Notes: generated by a model not told the origin, from the letters alone. A DNA stretch of 64,000 nucleotides from Cyanidiococcus yangmingshanensis (GCA_013995675.1 VWRR01000019.1:62001-126000), one strand, 5' to 3'. Shown: positions 32,454-43,447, counted from the first letter of the stretch. Program-made: numbers and translations.

Positions 32454-33194
32454 CTACTCATTGAGCGTCTTGACCAATGAGTATGCTACAGACTCGCGCC
32501 TCGAGTCAAAGCGATAAAGATGCCATGTTACCTGTTGCAGCAACCAATTGAGCGAATCGTCCAGTCCCTGACCTGTATAGGCACTGCAGGATGCCAGATA
32601 CCAGGAGCGCTTGGATTCAAGTTGGTTCAGTTCGTGTGCTGGCCATGCCTGAGCCCAAGTCGAGTTGGCGAGCGTCTCAGCGGTCGCGTCCGGAACACTC
32701 GTAGGCGCTTGAAGGCCCTCAGTTGGTGATGAAGGCACTGGTCGCGAAAGGCCCAGAGCTTCTCCAATGGCTTGCGGTGGACGAGCGGCTGCCAAGTCCG
32801 ACTTGTTGGCGAGCACCAATAGGGGAACTTGTTGCAAACTGGGCTCCGAAAGAAGTGCGGCTAGTTCGGCTGCGGCTTCCTCCCGTGCTCTCTGCGGGTC
32901 GGTGGCGTCTAAAACCCAGATCAGAGCGTCTGTGCGCTCAAAGTAGTTCCGCCAGTAGGCTCGAAGAGAACGTTGACCACCGATATCCCACAAGTGCATC
33001 CGATATCCGCTGACAAGAACCTTCGTTCGGATGCAGAAACCTTGTGTTGGTGCGGTTTGTCGCACCGCAGCTTCATCGTCTCCGAGCAGTCGCCGCACAA
33101 TCGTCGTCTTGCCTGCGTTGTCCAAACCTAGGACGAGAATACGCAGCTCCCGATCGCGGCGCTTCTGTTTACGAATAACGGTAAGAAGACCCAT
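32454..33194 (-). CDS. ARL2: ARL2-type small GTPase with internal insertion
   Basis: A 246-residue protein. MGLLTVIRKQKRRDRELRIL is nearly the canonical ARL2 start. All GTP-binding motifs are present: GLDNAGKT (23-30), the switch I Thr in PTQGF (T50), WDIGGQ (69-74), NKSD (130-133) and CSA near residue 208. SLRAYWRNYFERTDALIWVLD is diagnostic of ARL2 rather than ARF or ARL3. ARL2 works with tubulin cofactors D and E in tubulin folding and with BART in mitochondria. The protein is about 60 residues longer than usual ARL2, because of a Ser/Pro/Thr/Ala-rich insertion at about residues 147-190 before the CSA motif, plus a short C-terminal extension. Confidence 0.92.
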   Translation of the reverse strand: MGLLTVIRKQKRRDRELRILVLGLDNAGKTTIVRRLLGDDEAAVRQTAPTQGFCIRTKVLVSGYRMHLWDIGGQRSLRAYWRNYFERTDALIWVLDATDPQRAREEAAAELAALLSEPSLQQVPLLVLANKSDLAAARPPQAIGEALGLSRPVPSSPTEGLQAPTSVPDATAETLANSTWAQAWPAHELNQLESKRSWYLASCSAYTGQGLDDSLNWLLQQVTWHLYRFDSRRESVAYSLVKTLNE

Positions 33195-34003
33195 GCGTAA
33201 CCACAGGGCAGTCGCCTCAGCCTCGCCAGGTCACGTTCGCTGGCGAACTAGACCCTGTTGTCTAAGGCTTGAGACGCAAGCTCCCTCTTGGAAAGGCGTA
33301 CAACGCTGAAAACCTTCAGAAGAGCTACCCGTGCCTTTGCTGCTTCAGAAAAACCTGTTTTGAAATCTCGGCTCCCAGCGAAAAACTTCAAACCGAAGAA
33401 CTCGTTGCCCCTCGCCTAGGTTTCGGACGCCGCCCGTCAGACTCGTTCCTGCTGTCTTAGAAACGACTTTGCGAGGTTTTGTTTCCTGCCTATTTTAAGA
33501 GGCTGAGCGCTTTAGCTGATTCGCCGACGATTAACTGGAGCACTCGACAGTATTCAAAACTTTTCATAGGTCATTCGACACGCTCGAAGGTTCGTATAAC
33601 GTAAGCGAATCGCGGGCACAAGTTCCGAGGTGTCTAGCTTGGAGCGTTGCACTCAGCTTGAGACCGTTCCAAACTTTTCATAGTGGGTGGTGGGGCAGCG
33701 GCTCGCGCCCGGATAGAGATCTTCAGAGGACTGAGCTGCTTCCGGATCTGGAGGCGCGGTGGGAAACAACACGTCCAGGTTGGACTATTCCTCGACCGCG
33801 AGCTCGCCTAACTGTACCTGTAGCGTTTTCTGCTGGAGCACGTCGTTCTCCAGCACTCCGTACTTTGGAACTGCCGTCGCGCTCGTCCAGCCAAAGTCAG
33901 AAAGTTTGGCTAGCAACGTGCTGGCTGGCCAAGCCAAGGAGCTCCTCTGACAAGCGCCATCGCTGAAAAACGGCCTGGTTCGCAGCTCGCTTCGGAAGAG
34001 CAA
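33195..34003. other. Divergent intergenic region with possible small minus-strand coding segments
   Basis: Between ARL2 (-) and IWS1 (+). On the minus strand at about 33966-33661 there are adjacent protein-like stretches in two frames: SEELLGLASQHVASQ, then GVLENDVLQQKTLQVQLGEL, then, after an in-frame stop, LFPTAPPDPEAAQSSEDLYP. They might be a small broken or mis-assembled gene with a coiled coil. I cannot support it as a gene. Confidence 0.25.
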
Positions 34004-35276
34004 ATGGCTAGTCACGGTGTGCAGGAAGCACTCGAGGACATTTTCGGTTCTGACGAGGAAGCTGACGTCCCCGCGCAACCTCAAACACCGGGATCATCGT
34101 CATCGGCGTCTCGTGAAGCACAGAAGTGATACGATTGCTCCCGAATACGCAAATACAGACCCTCAGAAAGTCTCTACCAGTGCGCAAGGTCTTGCGGAGG
34201 TGGCACCATCGAGCCCGGATGACTTTATTGATGATTCTGCTGCTGATCCGTCGTTGCTGCGCGAGGATCCCGATGATGTCATCCGGACAGAGGGTGGTTG
34301 GTCCTCGGGCTCAGGGGCAGAAAACGATGATGAGGACGATACGGCGGCTCACCAGCACCCCCTAACTGAATTCGATCGGGCGCTTCGCCAGATTCAGTCC
34401 CGTCGAAGACGAAAGCAAATTACAAGCCGAGAATGTGAGCGAGATGCAGAACGGATTCTAGAGAAAATGCGCTCAGCTTACGATGCTGACCTCATCATGG
34501 CAAGACTGGGTCGACCAGCGCTCGCGAAACTTCGCCTCCTGCGGCAAGTCGACACTGAGCTACGACGAAAGGAGACACGGGTAGCGCTTATCCGAAGAGG
34601 CCTCTTTGAAGTGCTACGCCGATGGCTGGATCCGCTACCGAATGGCGCTTTACCTTCCATCGATGTACGCTCGACGCTCATGGATATTCTGCTGACATTT
34701 CGAACCAGTGTAAGCGACTCTGAAGATGAACTCGAGGATGAAGAGACCGCTAATGAGCTGCAGCGCTCGCTTGCAAGGCGAGCGGGAGCCAGAGAATGGG
34801 AGCGAGCGTTGCTGAACTCGGGTATAGGCCGTTGCATTCATTTTTACAAGCTTTATGATCCGGATCCTGAATGTCGCCTCAAGGCAGAGCGGCTTGTGAT
34901 GCGCTGGGCCTCTGCGGTACTTCGTTCCGACACAAGCTATCGAAATGCTCTGTCCAAGCGCTTTGAAGTTGTGCCTGCTCATAGAGACACTCGAGCGCCC
35001 TCTGGACAAGGCACGATCGGGGCGGGTCAGGTGCCCGAACCTTACCACAGTGGAGCTGGAGCACGCGCTGCCAAGGAGACCTCCGGTTCTGTCTCTGTGA
35101 CGTCGAAGATATCTGCACAAACCCCAGTGATATTATCCGCCTCGTTACCGGAGCGTCCACCAACGGACTGGACACGTATTCCCCAGGTGGAGCAGTTGCC
35201 TGCGGTCCCGCGTACCCGCTCAGCTCGGGAGAAGCAGATGAGCAAACACCTGAAACGCATTCGTGATACTGTTTAA
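34004..35276 (+). CDS. IWS1/Spn1 transcription elongation factor, one frame break
   Basis: The N-terminus starts at the ATG at 34004 (MASHGVQEALEDIFGSDEEA), acidic as in IWS1/Spn1. This frame ends at a stop at 34126, and coding continues in the +1 frame (DTIAPEYANTD ... DDFIDDSAADPS) to 35276. The conserved core spans about 34430-34930: ERILEKMRSAYDADLI, GRPALAKLRLL, LFEVLRRWLDPLPNGALP, then LLNSGIGRC and the RLVMRWASAVL end. This is the TFIIS N-terminal-like (LW) domain of Spn1, which binds SPT6 and RNA polymerase II during elongation. The C-terminus is basic (KQMSKHLKRIRD). The frame change near 34100-34126 is best explained by one extra base. Confidence 0.85.
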
Positions 35277-36095
35277 ACGAGTGGGGCGATCAAGCCTCAT
35301 CCATGAAACAAAATGCGGTAACGGTGTCCCTTTCTGAACGTGGTCGGAATGCAATGGCGCGCAACCGCATACAGGCTTGCTCAAGAAGCGACAAGCACTA
35401 TTCCATGTTTGCAGAGATCGCATGCTCGACCAGAATCAGGGGATGGATTACGGGGCTTGGTGTCGATACAGTCGGATGCCATGATATCTCCGGTCTATTG
35501 CGAACAACGATCAAACAGAACCGCCGCAGTGGGGCCCCTCATGCCAGTGAGGTATTCGCGCACTCTCTCCGACGTGGGTCTCCAAGAGCCTATATCCCTT
35601 GACGCTCACCACTGATTCCGATGTGTCCAATATGACGCCCTGCTTCGATTGGTGAAATCCAGTACTAGTCCTATTCGCCGAAAGATTACAGCGCGATCGA
35701 GAATGGCACTCCGCACTGAAAAGCAGATGGCTGAGCAATGGTCTCGGGGTGCCGAAGCTCTGCATCTATTCGTGCATATTCGAGCCAGAGCGCACCTTAT
35801 CTAGGCTGCATGCCCGATGTACTGGCGCTGCACGGAACGAGCACTTTGCCGTAAGAGCATAGCATCCAACTGGAGTTTCTCTTTCGTCACGACATCATCT
35901 TCGTTGGCTGTGCAGAATTCAAGATCACCAACCGATCGGTGGAAAACATGAGAAATGCAAATTCCCTTTGAATCATGGCGGGCGATGGTGAGCAATGCCG
36001 GGGAAGGCCTTGCCTTGGGCGCGCCTACCCGATATTGCCAGCACGTCGCTTTAGGAGTCGGGTGACGAGGATACGCTCATAGCCGATTCAGGGAT
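35277..36095. other. Convergent intergenic region
   Basis: About 0.8 kb between the 3' ends of IWS1 (+) and the COQ8-type gene (-). Only short open frames without features. Confidence 0.4.
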
Positions 36096-38220
36096 TCAAT
36101 TAGCCTCGGTCGATGGCGTGGACGATTCCTCCTCTGGACTCCAGTCGTGACCATCGTACACCTCTTCAAGCAACACGCGACACGGAATATGGGCTTGAAG
36201 CCGCATACAGGTCAAAAACGCACCGCTGAGTCGGCGATGTAATGAATAGGCTTCTCGTGGCGGCGGACAGAGGCGATGTTGAAGCATGACCTGTCCAAAA
36301 CGCGCAGCTCGCACTGCAATGTCATCCTGCCGCAAAGTTGTATCCCGTTCGCATAGCTGGCGGAGAACGGCTCTCCAACCACGAATGCAGCCTCGCAATG
36401 GGCATCGAGCATGAGCTTTGATTCCTCGCCGGTCAAAAATCCGAGTTTCCTTGAATATTCCAGAATCTCAGCTCGATTCCGATTTGCACAGGCCATCACC
36501 AGGCGCAAATAGGTGTCAACAAAGGCCTTGGGATATGACCGAGCAGCACCGAAATCCAACAAATGCAGCCTATCTTGTTCGATTTGATACAAAAAATTGC
36601 TAAAGTTGGGATCTGTCTGCATAAACCTTTCTACAAATAGCTCGTGTAGCGTCAGTCGCAGCATTCGCGAGGCCAAAATGTTCCGTTGTGCTGCCGACAC
36701 CCCGAGTCCAACCAGCCGGTCGAGTGGCACACCATCGACCCATTCCGAAGAGAGTATGTTGCGCGTCGAAAGCGAGGGGATGACCTTGGGAATGTTCACA
36801 TGGCCCTGATCGAAACCCTGAAATTTTGCAGCAAATCGTTCCTGATTGGCCGCCTCCAGCACGTAGTCGCATTCTCGAAGAAGCTCCTCTCGTGCGACCC
36901 GAATGGCTTCATCCAGATAGAGTCCCCGAGGAATCAAATCGGTAAAAGTCAACAGACGCTTCAGATTCTTCAGATCAGACTCAATAGATGCGGCTACCCC
37001 AGGGTACTGCACTTTCACGGCGATCGGGATTTGAACCCCCTGTTCAAGTATAGGTTGCGCGATGAACCTGTCCGATGCTCGCCGCGGCAACCGGTTCAAA
37101 TTCAAAGCTATGGACTCGTTCCGGCCAGTTTGAACCCCATTCGCTGCGCAAGACACGTTCCAATTGGCGTCTTGGCATAAAGTCTGCACCTTGACGAACT
37201 CGCTCCAATGCTTGTAGCAAGATCGGTGGCACAGTTCGCTCGTCTTGCATCGAGAGCATCTGGCCGAGTTTCAGAGCCGCTCCGCGCATTCTGCAAAGCG
37301 TGCGAGCGATGCGATCAGCATTCTCAGGTGACAGATAGCGATCAAGACCCGAGCCCCGGTCAGTGGACGTGTTACTCCACACAGAGCTCTTGGCAGCATT
37401 CCATACAATACCAAGGGCCAAATTTCCAAACCCGAGCATCCGCTCGAAAGGAGTTGCGGGCACTCGCCTCGCTTCACCGAGCGCACGGCTTAATGTCGGG
37501 CCTGCGTCCGCATCGGCAGGTAGCTCAGGTTTCTGTGTAGCACTGAAGGCAATTTTTCCTGATGTTCCAAATGCTTCACCCGAACTGGATGCTTTGGGGC
37601 GAATTTCGATCTCGACATGGGATACTGGAGCATTCTCCGAGGTGTTCCTCACAACTTCCGCATGCGGAGCGCTGGTCTTATCAAACAGCTCTTGCTGTCG
37701 CAGCGCTTGTTCAGAATCCTCACGAACGCCGGACGTAGGCATATCCAGTGTGCCTGTTGGTGTACTCGAACCTGCCTCCCTTACGGCATGGTGAGGCAGT
37801 GCCCCTTGAGGTGTCGCTCGATGACCTTGATCCTGGCCACTTTGCGATAAGGTCGCGGTTCCTCAGAGAACTTGTACTCGAAACTGGAGCTGAATCCACG
37901 CTTCCTTCAACTGGGTTGAACTCAGCGGCTTCGACGACCTCTGCGTGACGCTGCGAGTTCAGCGCGAGGGCCTGTGCACGTCGCTCACCTTGAGCACCGC
38001 TCACGGCAACGATCACTTCAGTCGAGAATTCTCTCAAACTTCGAGCCAGTTGGCTCCACGGGACTTCAAAAGCTGTTGATGAAGTCGAAAAATCAGGCGC
38101 CTGATTACCAGGCTGCGAGGCGGCTTGTCCGAGTGCTCTGATCACAAGTCGGGCACCTTGTAGAACCACCGACCAGTCTGCGAGACGGACCAGTGCGTTC
38201 TGATTGGGAGCTGTCAGCAT
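36096..38220 (-). CDS. COQ8/ADCK3-type atypical kinase, several frame breaks
   Basis: The homology is continuous from the ATG at 38220 to 36096, but in four segments. The N-terminal 160 residues (MLTAPNQNALVRLADWSVVL) resemble the ADCK3 leader. Then come the KxGQ motif (AALKLGQMLSMQDE), PVAAASIGQVHRA (the Ala-rich loop), IAVKVQYPGV with the ATP-binding Lys, HFMQTDPN-like FMQTDPNFSNFLY, LDFGAARSY and the C-terminal HRLCPPPREAYSLHRRLSGAFL. These define the COQ8 (ADCK3/4) group, which supports coenzyme Q biosynthesis at the mitochondrial inner membrane. Frame changes lie near 37860 (+1), near 37045 (+1) and near 36340 (-1). The second falls inside an otherwise gap-free match to ADCK3, so an indel is far more likely than an intron. 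Confidence 0.85.
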
Positions 38221-38264
38221 TTTCAAGCGTTCCTACGTCTTCGTTTATCTGAGAATGCAAAAAA

Positions 38265-38650
38265 TCATGGTCGAGCGAAACTGAAACGTCGTTGAGTGAC
38301 CAAGCTAGTCTCGTTTGGTGAAAACAATCGCTCAGAAAATGCTTCCGCCAAATGGGAGTAGGGTGATTCGATGGCTCTCACCGGAGCCATGCGGCGTCGG
38401 CAGTCCTTAAGTTGGTCACGAGACAAGGTCGTCTGTTCTACATGTTCCTGAGGCAGAAAACGTGCCCTTTGATCCAATGAAAGAATTATAGGCAAGCAAT
38501 TGTGAGCTCCAGTTTGAATGACAAGTTCGGCCAGTACGATACTTAGCACGTTCCCCTCAACGGCAACGAAACGTCTTGCTCAGTGCGATGACCCTGCGTC
38601 CGACTCGGCAACAAGAGGCACATCCTCCGTCGTTGCTCAACCTAGTCATC
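38265..38650 (-). CDS. Possible small gene of unknown function
   Basis: A minus-strand frame open from about 38588 to 38265 gives a protein-like product (FVAVEGNVLSIVLAELVIQT, then QLKDCRRRMAPVRAIESPYSHL) of about 105 residues with no ATG near its start. An ATG at 38648-38650, overlapping the CCT3 stop codon, opens a short segment in another frame that could join it after one frame change. No family recognised. It lies between CCT3 and the COQ8-type gene on the same strand. Confidence 0.25.
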
Positions 38651-40318
38651 GGGTAAAGTCTCCTCGTTCTTATGTGGAGCCGCACCGACACCGCCTTGGT
38701 CATCTCTCCTGCGAACTGCACTGAGAATGTCATCGATCCGAAGAAGCATGCAAGCCGATTCGACTGCTGTTTTCAGCGCCTGCGCTTTGACCGCAAAGGC
38801 ATCGACAATGCCCGCTTCAACCATGTCCTCTAGTGCACCCGTGACCCCATCAATACCCATGTTCGAGTGACCAGCCTCCGCATGCAGCGCCCGAAGACGA
38901 GTGAGCAGCCGAACCACCGAGGTACCGCAGTTCTCCGCCAGCGTTCGCGGAATCACCTCCAGTGCCTCCGCAACTTGACGGTATGGCCATTGCGCTGCAC
39001 CCTCAATCAACGCGGAACGTTCGATAAGCGCTCGACTGAGGGCCATTTCCGTAGCACCACCTCCAGGAACGACCCGTGTGTCGCCATAGAGGCTCCGCAG
39101 TACACAGAGTGCATCGTGGAGATTTCGCTCAATCTCGTTCAGAGCATCTTTGCTGCCGCCACGCAACAGAACGGTGCATGCACGCGGCTCCTCACACTGC
39201 TCAATAAAGCTATAGTACTCTTCACCGAGTCGACGAACATCAAAGAGGCCCGCGCCCGTTCCAACGTCCTCTTCAGTGGCTTCGTCGAGACGGGAAACGA
39301 TCCGCGCCCCAGTGGCTCGTGCCAAACGCTCATTGTCGGTCTTGCGTACCCGCCTGAGTGCACTGATACCCGCCTTCATCAGCAGGTATGCAGCAAGGTC
39401 ACTGATTCCCTTCTCTGTAATCACGAGGTCGGGACGCAACGCAATAAGCATCTCGCATTGGCGACGAACGGAGGCCTCCTCGGACCGGAGAAGCGCCTCC
39501 CAGTCCGCTTCACGACTCACTTCGACGTTGACCTGGGACTCGCCCTTGCGGTACTCCAGCGGACAATCCAGCAAAACCAGACGAGGACGCTCTATCCTTC
39601 GCCGCATCTGCGGATGAACCACATCCTTGTTCAGCACGACACCACGGACGACGACAGAGTCATCGAGCTCACCACCAGGAATTTTCTCGATCCGAATGAG
39701 GTTCTTGATATCGACTGGGCGGAGCGAGGCAACCGCGGTCGACGAGGTGCCATCAGCACCCGCCACCAACCGCACTGCCTCGAGTGCCCAGCTAGCGACA
39801 CGGTCCCGATATAGCACGGCAACTTTGGTTCCCAGACAAGCGCTCAGCACGTGTTGCAGACGAGTTTCATCGTTCCAGTCCAGGGAGATCGCACACCGAC
39901 GCTCGAGCTCCTGCAACGCGTCCTGCAGCGCACGCAGGTATGCACCAACAATCACCGTGGGATGGACGCCAGCTTCGAGACACGGCTCCGCAGCCTGGAG
40001 AAGCGCGCCAGCAAGGACAATCACTGTTGTTGTGCCGTCGCCGACCTCCTCGTCCTGAGTCCGCGACAACTCGATCATCGCTTTCGCAGCCGGGTGCCCA
40101 ACATCAATCTCCCGAAGGATCGCGTTCCCGTCAGAGGTGATCACCACGCCACCAACCGCGTCTAGAATGAGTTTCAACATAGCACGCGGGCCAAGCGTCG
40201 TTCGCACAACATCGGCGACCGCCTTGGCTGCAGCAATGTTCGCCAACTGGGTCTCTCGTCCCCGCTTGTGCTGAGACTTGGTGTTCACGACATAGACCGG
40301 GGTTGCACTCTTCAACAT
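38642..40318 (-). CDS. CCT3: T-complex protein 1 subunit gamma (CCT3)
   Basis: A 558-residue protein, close to the usual 540-550, in one unbroken frame. Group II chaperonin motifs are present: TTLGPRAMLKLILD, DGNAILREIDVGHPAAK, QDEEVGDGTTTVIVLAG (GDGTT, 93-97) and VVPGGGATEMALSRAL. Gamma-specific matches include RVEKIPGG-like RIEKIPGGELDDS, LDCPLEYRKGESQ, ITEKGISDLAAYLLMKA, RRVRKTDNERLARA and QWPYRQVAEALEVIPRTL. It forms one position of the hetero-oligomeric TRiC/CCT ring that folds actin and tubulin in the cytosol. Translation starts at the ATG at 40318 (MLKSATPVYVVNTKS). Confidence 0.97.
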   Translation of the reverse strand: MLKSATPVYVVNTKSQHKRGRETQLANIAAAKAVADVVRTTLGPRAMLKLILDAVGGVVITSDGNAILREIDVGHPAAKAMIELSRTQDEEVGDGTTTVIVLAGALLQAAEPCLEAGVHPTVIVGAYLRALQDALQELERRCAISLDWNDETRLQHVLSACLGTKVAVLYRDRVASWALEAVRLVAGADGTSSTAVASLRPVDIKNLIRIEKIPGGELDDSVVVRGVVLNKDVVHPQMRRRIERPRLVLLDCPLEYRKGESQVNVEVSREADWEALLRSEEASVRRQCEMLIALRPDLVITEKGISDLAAYLLMKAGISALRRVRKTDNERLARATGARIVSRLDEATEEDVGTGAGLFDVRRLGEEYYSFIEQCEEPRACTVLLRGGSKDALNEIERNLHDALCVLRSLYGDTRVVPGGGATEMALSRALIERSALIEGAAQWPYRQVAEALEVIPRTLAENCGTSVVRLLTRLRALHAEAGHSNMGIDGVTGALEDMVEAGIVDAFAVKAQALKTAVESACMLLRIDDILSAVRRRDDQGGVGAAPHKNEETLPDD

Positions 40319-40576
40319 CCTGTTCGAGCAACTCCTGAACTATCCAGATCGCGCTGATCAAAGCGTCGAAAGCCCTGACTCGAGAACAGTCGACCCGACG
40401 AGCCAGTCGTCGCAACAGGGCCTAGCCAACGACGGGTATCGGGGTCGCTGAGAAGCCAACACCCAAACGGCTGTCGGTTCGGTCTCCAAAGACTTGTCGT
40501 TGTCAAGATCGAGTCTTCGTTCGGAGGCAGTCCCGATGAAGTGATGCATAAACTGTTGGTTGACTGCTGAAAACCT

Positions 40577-41065
40577 TTATTGGTGTGTTGTCCCTGACTG
40601 AGTGTTCAACGGTACGAAACTGGGCTGCCGTGAAGGACGAGCGACCTCGTCTCCAGTGGAGCGCTCACTGAGGTCAGTGCGCTCTCTTTCGCTTGGACAA
40701 CGTCTCGTCGACACAACGTCCTCGAGCTGAGCGTGCAGCGTGTTTGCATAGTCTAGTGGCTCGCTGGCGAGTTTTCTGTCGTGAGCGAGCAGAAAGAGCA
40801 ACGTGTTACAAAGCAAGACGCCTGCTGAAGCACGACGCAGTTGTGGTCTCTGAACGAGTGACTGCACTTGCTGGCTACCTGCTGTACTCGTGACGCCGAG
40901 CAATCTGTCTCTTCGCACCTCATTCGACCTTGCTTGGGAAATCCTCGAAGACGCTGCAGCAGAGACAGACGGCTGAGCCGCTGCTGTCGGGAGCCGAAAA
41001 CAGAAGAGAAGCTGGGCTCGCTCGCTGCCACGGTGCTTTGTTTTCGGTGCAAGAAGCGTGGCCAT
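40577..41065 (-). CDS. Hypothetical protein, 162 residues
   Basis: One open frame from an ATG at 41065 (MATLLAPKTKHRGSERAQLL) to a stop at 40577. The middle is Arg/Ser-rich and basic (SNEVRRDRLLG, RPQLRRASAG), followed by a hydrophobic patch (VLLCNTLLFLL) and an acidic, hydrophilic C-terminus (HAQLEDVVSTRR, ERERTDLSERSTGDE). No family is recognised. It lies 258 bases upstream of CCT3 on the same strand and is divergent to the JmjC gene. A competing frame over part of the same bases also looks protein-like, so this call is uncertain. Confidence 0.35.
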   Translation of the reverse strand: MATLLAPKTKHRGSERAQLLFCFRLPTAAAQPSVSAAASSRISQARSNEVRRDRLLGVTSTAGSQQVQSLVQRPQLRRASAGVLLCNTLLFLLAHDRKLASEPLDYANTLHAQLEDVVSTRRCPSERERTDLSERSTGDEVARPSRQPSFVPLNTQSGTTHQ

Positions 41066-41497
41066 CGCAGTCGTTAGCAACCAGTTCAGAGCCCAGGAGG
41101 CTTCGAGCAAGTGCCGACTACCCTTTGTGACGACGCGTTGCAGGTACTGGGACCTGGCTGCGAACTGTTGGACTCGCGCCAGGGCCCAGTTCGCTGATCG
41201 ATTGAATGTCCGGTGGAAAGGCAGTCGAGGTCCGTATATCGTTCACTGGTTGAGCCAGACGATACAGAGGCACGCTGCCAAGTGTCTGCTGCAGACGTCC
41301 CAGCGAGTGCCCCGGGTACAGAGTCTCGTCCCCTTTTGAGGGCGCTCAAGGGTCGCTGACGAGCACCGCACCCAGACGAGTTGGAGCTCGAACGTTGTTT
41401 CTCGTTCGTGCACGTGCTGCTGCTGCTGCTGCTACTTTCCTGATCACTTGTCCAAGTCGGCATTGCTCGAGTCGCGTACATATCCTTGACTGCAGAG
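41066..41497. other. Region upstream of the JmjC gene with a GCT repeat
   Basis: No gene is firmly supported. A run of CTG/GCT triplets lies at about 41417-41435. A minus-strand open frame across this region would give a Ser-rich product and overlaps the JmjC start; I read it as a by-product of the triplet run. Confidence 0.35.
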
Positions 41498-43447
41498 ATG
41501 ACATCCAGCGAGCCTGTGGTCGATCCGTTCAAGACCGCTCGCCATCCAGCACCGACCAGTGCCGAGCAGTGCATCGTGTTGGATCGTGTAGCGTTCACTC
41601 AGAGTCATGCGCTTGGCAGCGTTATGGTCAGCGGCACCAGCGAAGAGTCACCAGAGGCATCCAAGGCTGACCGCAAACGAGCCCAGCGCCACAGCCCAAG
41701 CAAGTCCGCAGCTACAGGGATTATTTCGAGCGTGACCAATGGGTGCGAGACGCCTCCGCAACGATGCCTTTGCTTGCCAGAAGAGGCAGTCGCACAAGCG
41801 ACGCACTTGCGGAGAGCCCAGAGACCCTGTCCAAAGGAGTCGGACACCGAGTTCAGAGACGAAGAATCCGACTCGGTAGGCGAACGCAACAGCCAACCTG
41901 GTCCAGTCGAGCATACCTCTGCTTCTGCTTCTGCGGCTGCGGCTGCAGCTTCTGTGGGTGTTGGTGCGTGTCAGGGTCACAAAGCCAAATGCAAACGATA
42001 CTGCATTTGTCGCCAACCGTACGATGCCAAACGCAACGGTGACATGATCGGGTGTGATCACCCGAACTGTGCGTACGGTTGGTTCCATATCTCTTGCCTG
42101 TTTCTGAACCCCTCGCATCTCCGTACATCGAAACCTTTTATCTGTCGTTTCTGCTTGGAAACTGGCACGGATCTTTTCGCATCGGCAGATGGAGCGAAAC
42201 GACTGCGCAAGGATGGTACAAGGCACCTTGTCGCTGACTACGCTCGTCTGCATGAGGGCGATATAGGTGGTGCACTATGCAGCGGAAGGAACTCCGCTGG
42301 GGCATTGGTTGAGGCGGCGCGAGCTGCCGCAGAAAGACAGGCTGGACGTTTTATGGGTGCTGCCGACGAGGCCGTCTCGCTGGCAGCCAGCCTGGGGATA
42401 CGCTACTGGAGTAATGGCTACGAACTCGATCGTATTCCCGACGCACCCTGTGTAGTACGGGACTGCGCTGGACTCGATATGAGGATCCCAGCCAGCGCGT
42501 ACGCTCATGAGCAAGTTGCTCGCGAGTACGGCATCGACCGCATCTGCGAAGTCCTCGATGTCGCGAGCCAGCGTGAGCTGGAACCACGCTGGAGCCTCGG
42601 GCAATACCTCGACTATTTATCGACAGAAGCCTCGCTGCGCCAGCGGGTGCTTAACCTCATCTCGCTGGAGATATCCGAAACGCCCACTGGTCAGGCGTTC
42701 CAGGCCCCAGGCATCATTCGGAGAGCGGACTGGGCAACCCTGTATCTGCCACCTCGACCACATGTGGATACCTACTACCTGCTCAGCGCGGCGGGGTCGT
42801 GGACCTCCTGGCATATTGATTTTGGAGGATCCACGGTATTCTACCACGTGCTTCGGGGCCAGAAACGTTTCTATGTGTGTCCACCGACGGAGCGCCATCT
42901 GCTGCTCTACGAGCGCTGGCAGAGTGATCCGCAACAGGCGCTGCGCGAGTTCGACTTTGTGGAGGAGCTCAACTCGGTTGCGACCATTGATCTCGAAGCT
43001 GGCAACACGTTATTCATTCCAGCGGGATGGCTGCATGCGGTGTTCACACCCTTGGATAGCGTCGTTCTAGGCGGCAACATTCTTCATCTCGGAGGTGTCA
43101 CCATGCAGCAACGCATCTACAACATGGAGCGTCGATTACACGTACCGGACAAGTATCGGTTCCCGCTCTTCCGCGAGCTCTACTGGTTGGCTCTCCGTCA
43201 GTACGCGACAACGATCGAGCGGAGATGTTCCCGACACGAGGACGCTTTGGTGGACTTTTGCGCGGAAGAGCGCGAACAGCTGCGTTCGCTTGTGGATATC
43301 CTTCGAGACCAGGTGCAGGATGCATTGACCAAGACTCGTGGCGATACGCGTCAGCGGAGACACTCGTTGACACTACGCGAGGCACTTGGATTCCCCAAAG
43401 CGTTGACGCTGGCCAATGGCACAGCGCTGGCTCGCTCGAGTCGATGA
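41498..43447 (+). CDS. PHD finger plus JmjC histone demethylase, KDM7/PHF8 type
   Basis: A 649-residue protein in one unbroken frame from the ATG at 41498. After a disordered, Ser/Ala-rich N-terminus (including an Ala run), a PHD finger spans about residues 165-219 (YCICRQPYD, MIGCDHPNCAYGWFHISC, FICRFC). The JmjC domain follows, with iron ligands H439 and D441 in SWHIDFGGST, H513 in GWLHAVFT, and the 2-oxoglutarate-binding Lys (K456) in RGQKRFYV. YNMERRLHVPDKYRFPLF is typical of the KDM7/PHF8 and KDM2 group. All catalytic residues are present, so an active lysine demethylase guided by PHD binding to methylated H3K4 is expected. Location nuclear by family. Confidence 0.95.
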   Translation: MTSSEPVVDPFKTARHPAPTSAEQCIVLDRVAFTQSHALGSVMVSGTSEESPEASKADRKRAQRHSPSKSAATGIISSVTNGCETPPQRCLCLPEEAVAQATHLRRAQRPCPKESDTEFRDEESDSVGERNSQPGPVEHTSASASAAAAAASVGVGACQGHKAKCKRYCICRQPYDAKRNGDMIGCDHPNCAYGWFHISCLFLNPSHLRTSKPFICRFCLETGTDLFASADGAKRLRKDGTRHLVADYARLHEGDIGGALCSGRNSAGALVEAARAAAERQAGRFMGAADEAVSLAASLGIRYWSNGYELDRIPDAPCVVRDCAGLDMRIPASAYAHEQVAREYGIDRICEVLDVASQRELEPRWSLGQYLDYLSTEASLRQRVLNLISLEISETPTGQAFQAPGIIRRADWATLYLPPRPHVDTYYLLSAAGSWTSWHIDFGGSTVFYHVLRGQKRFYVCPPTERHLLLYERWQSDPQQALREFDFVEELNSVATIDLEAGNTLFIPAGWLHAVFTPLDSVVLGGNILHLGGVTMQQRIYNMERRLHVPDKYRFPLFRELYWLALRQYATTIERRCSRHEDALVDFCAEEREQLRSLVDILRDQVQDALTKTRGDTRQRRHSLTLREALGFPKALTLANGTALARSSR

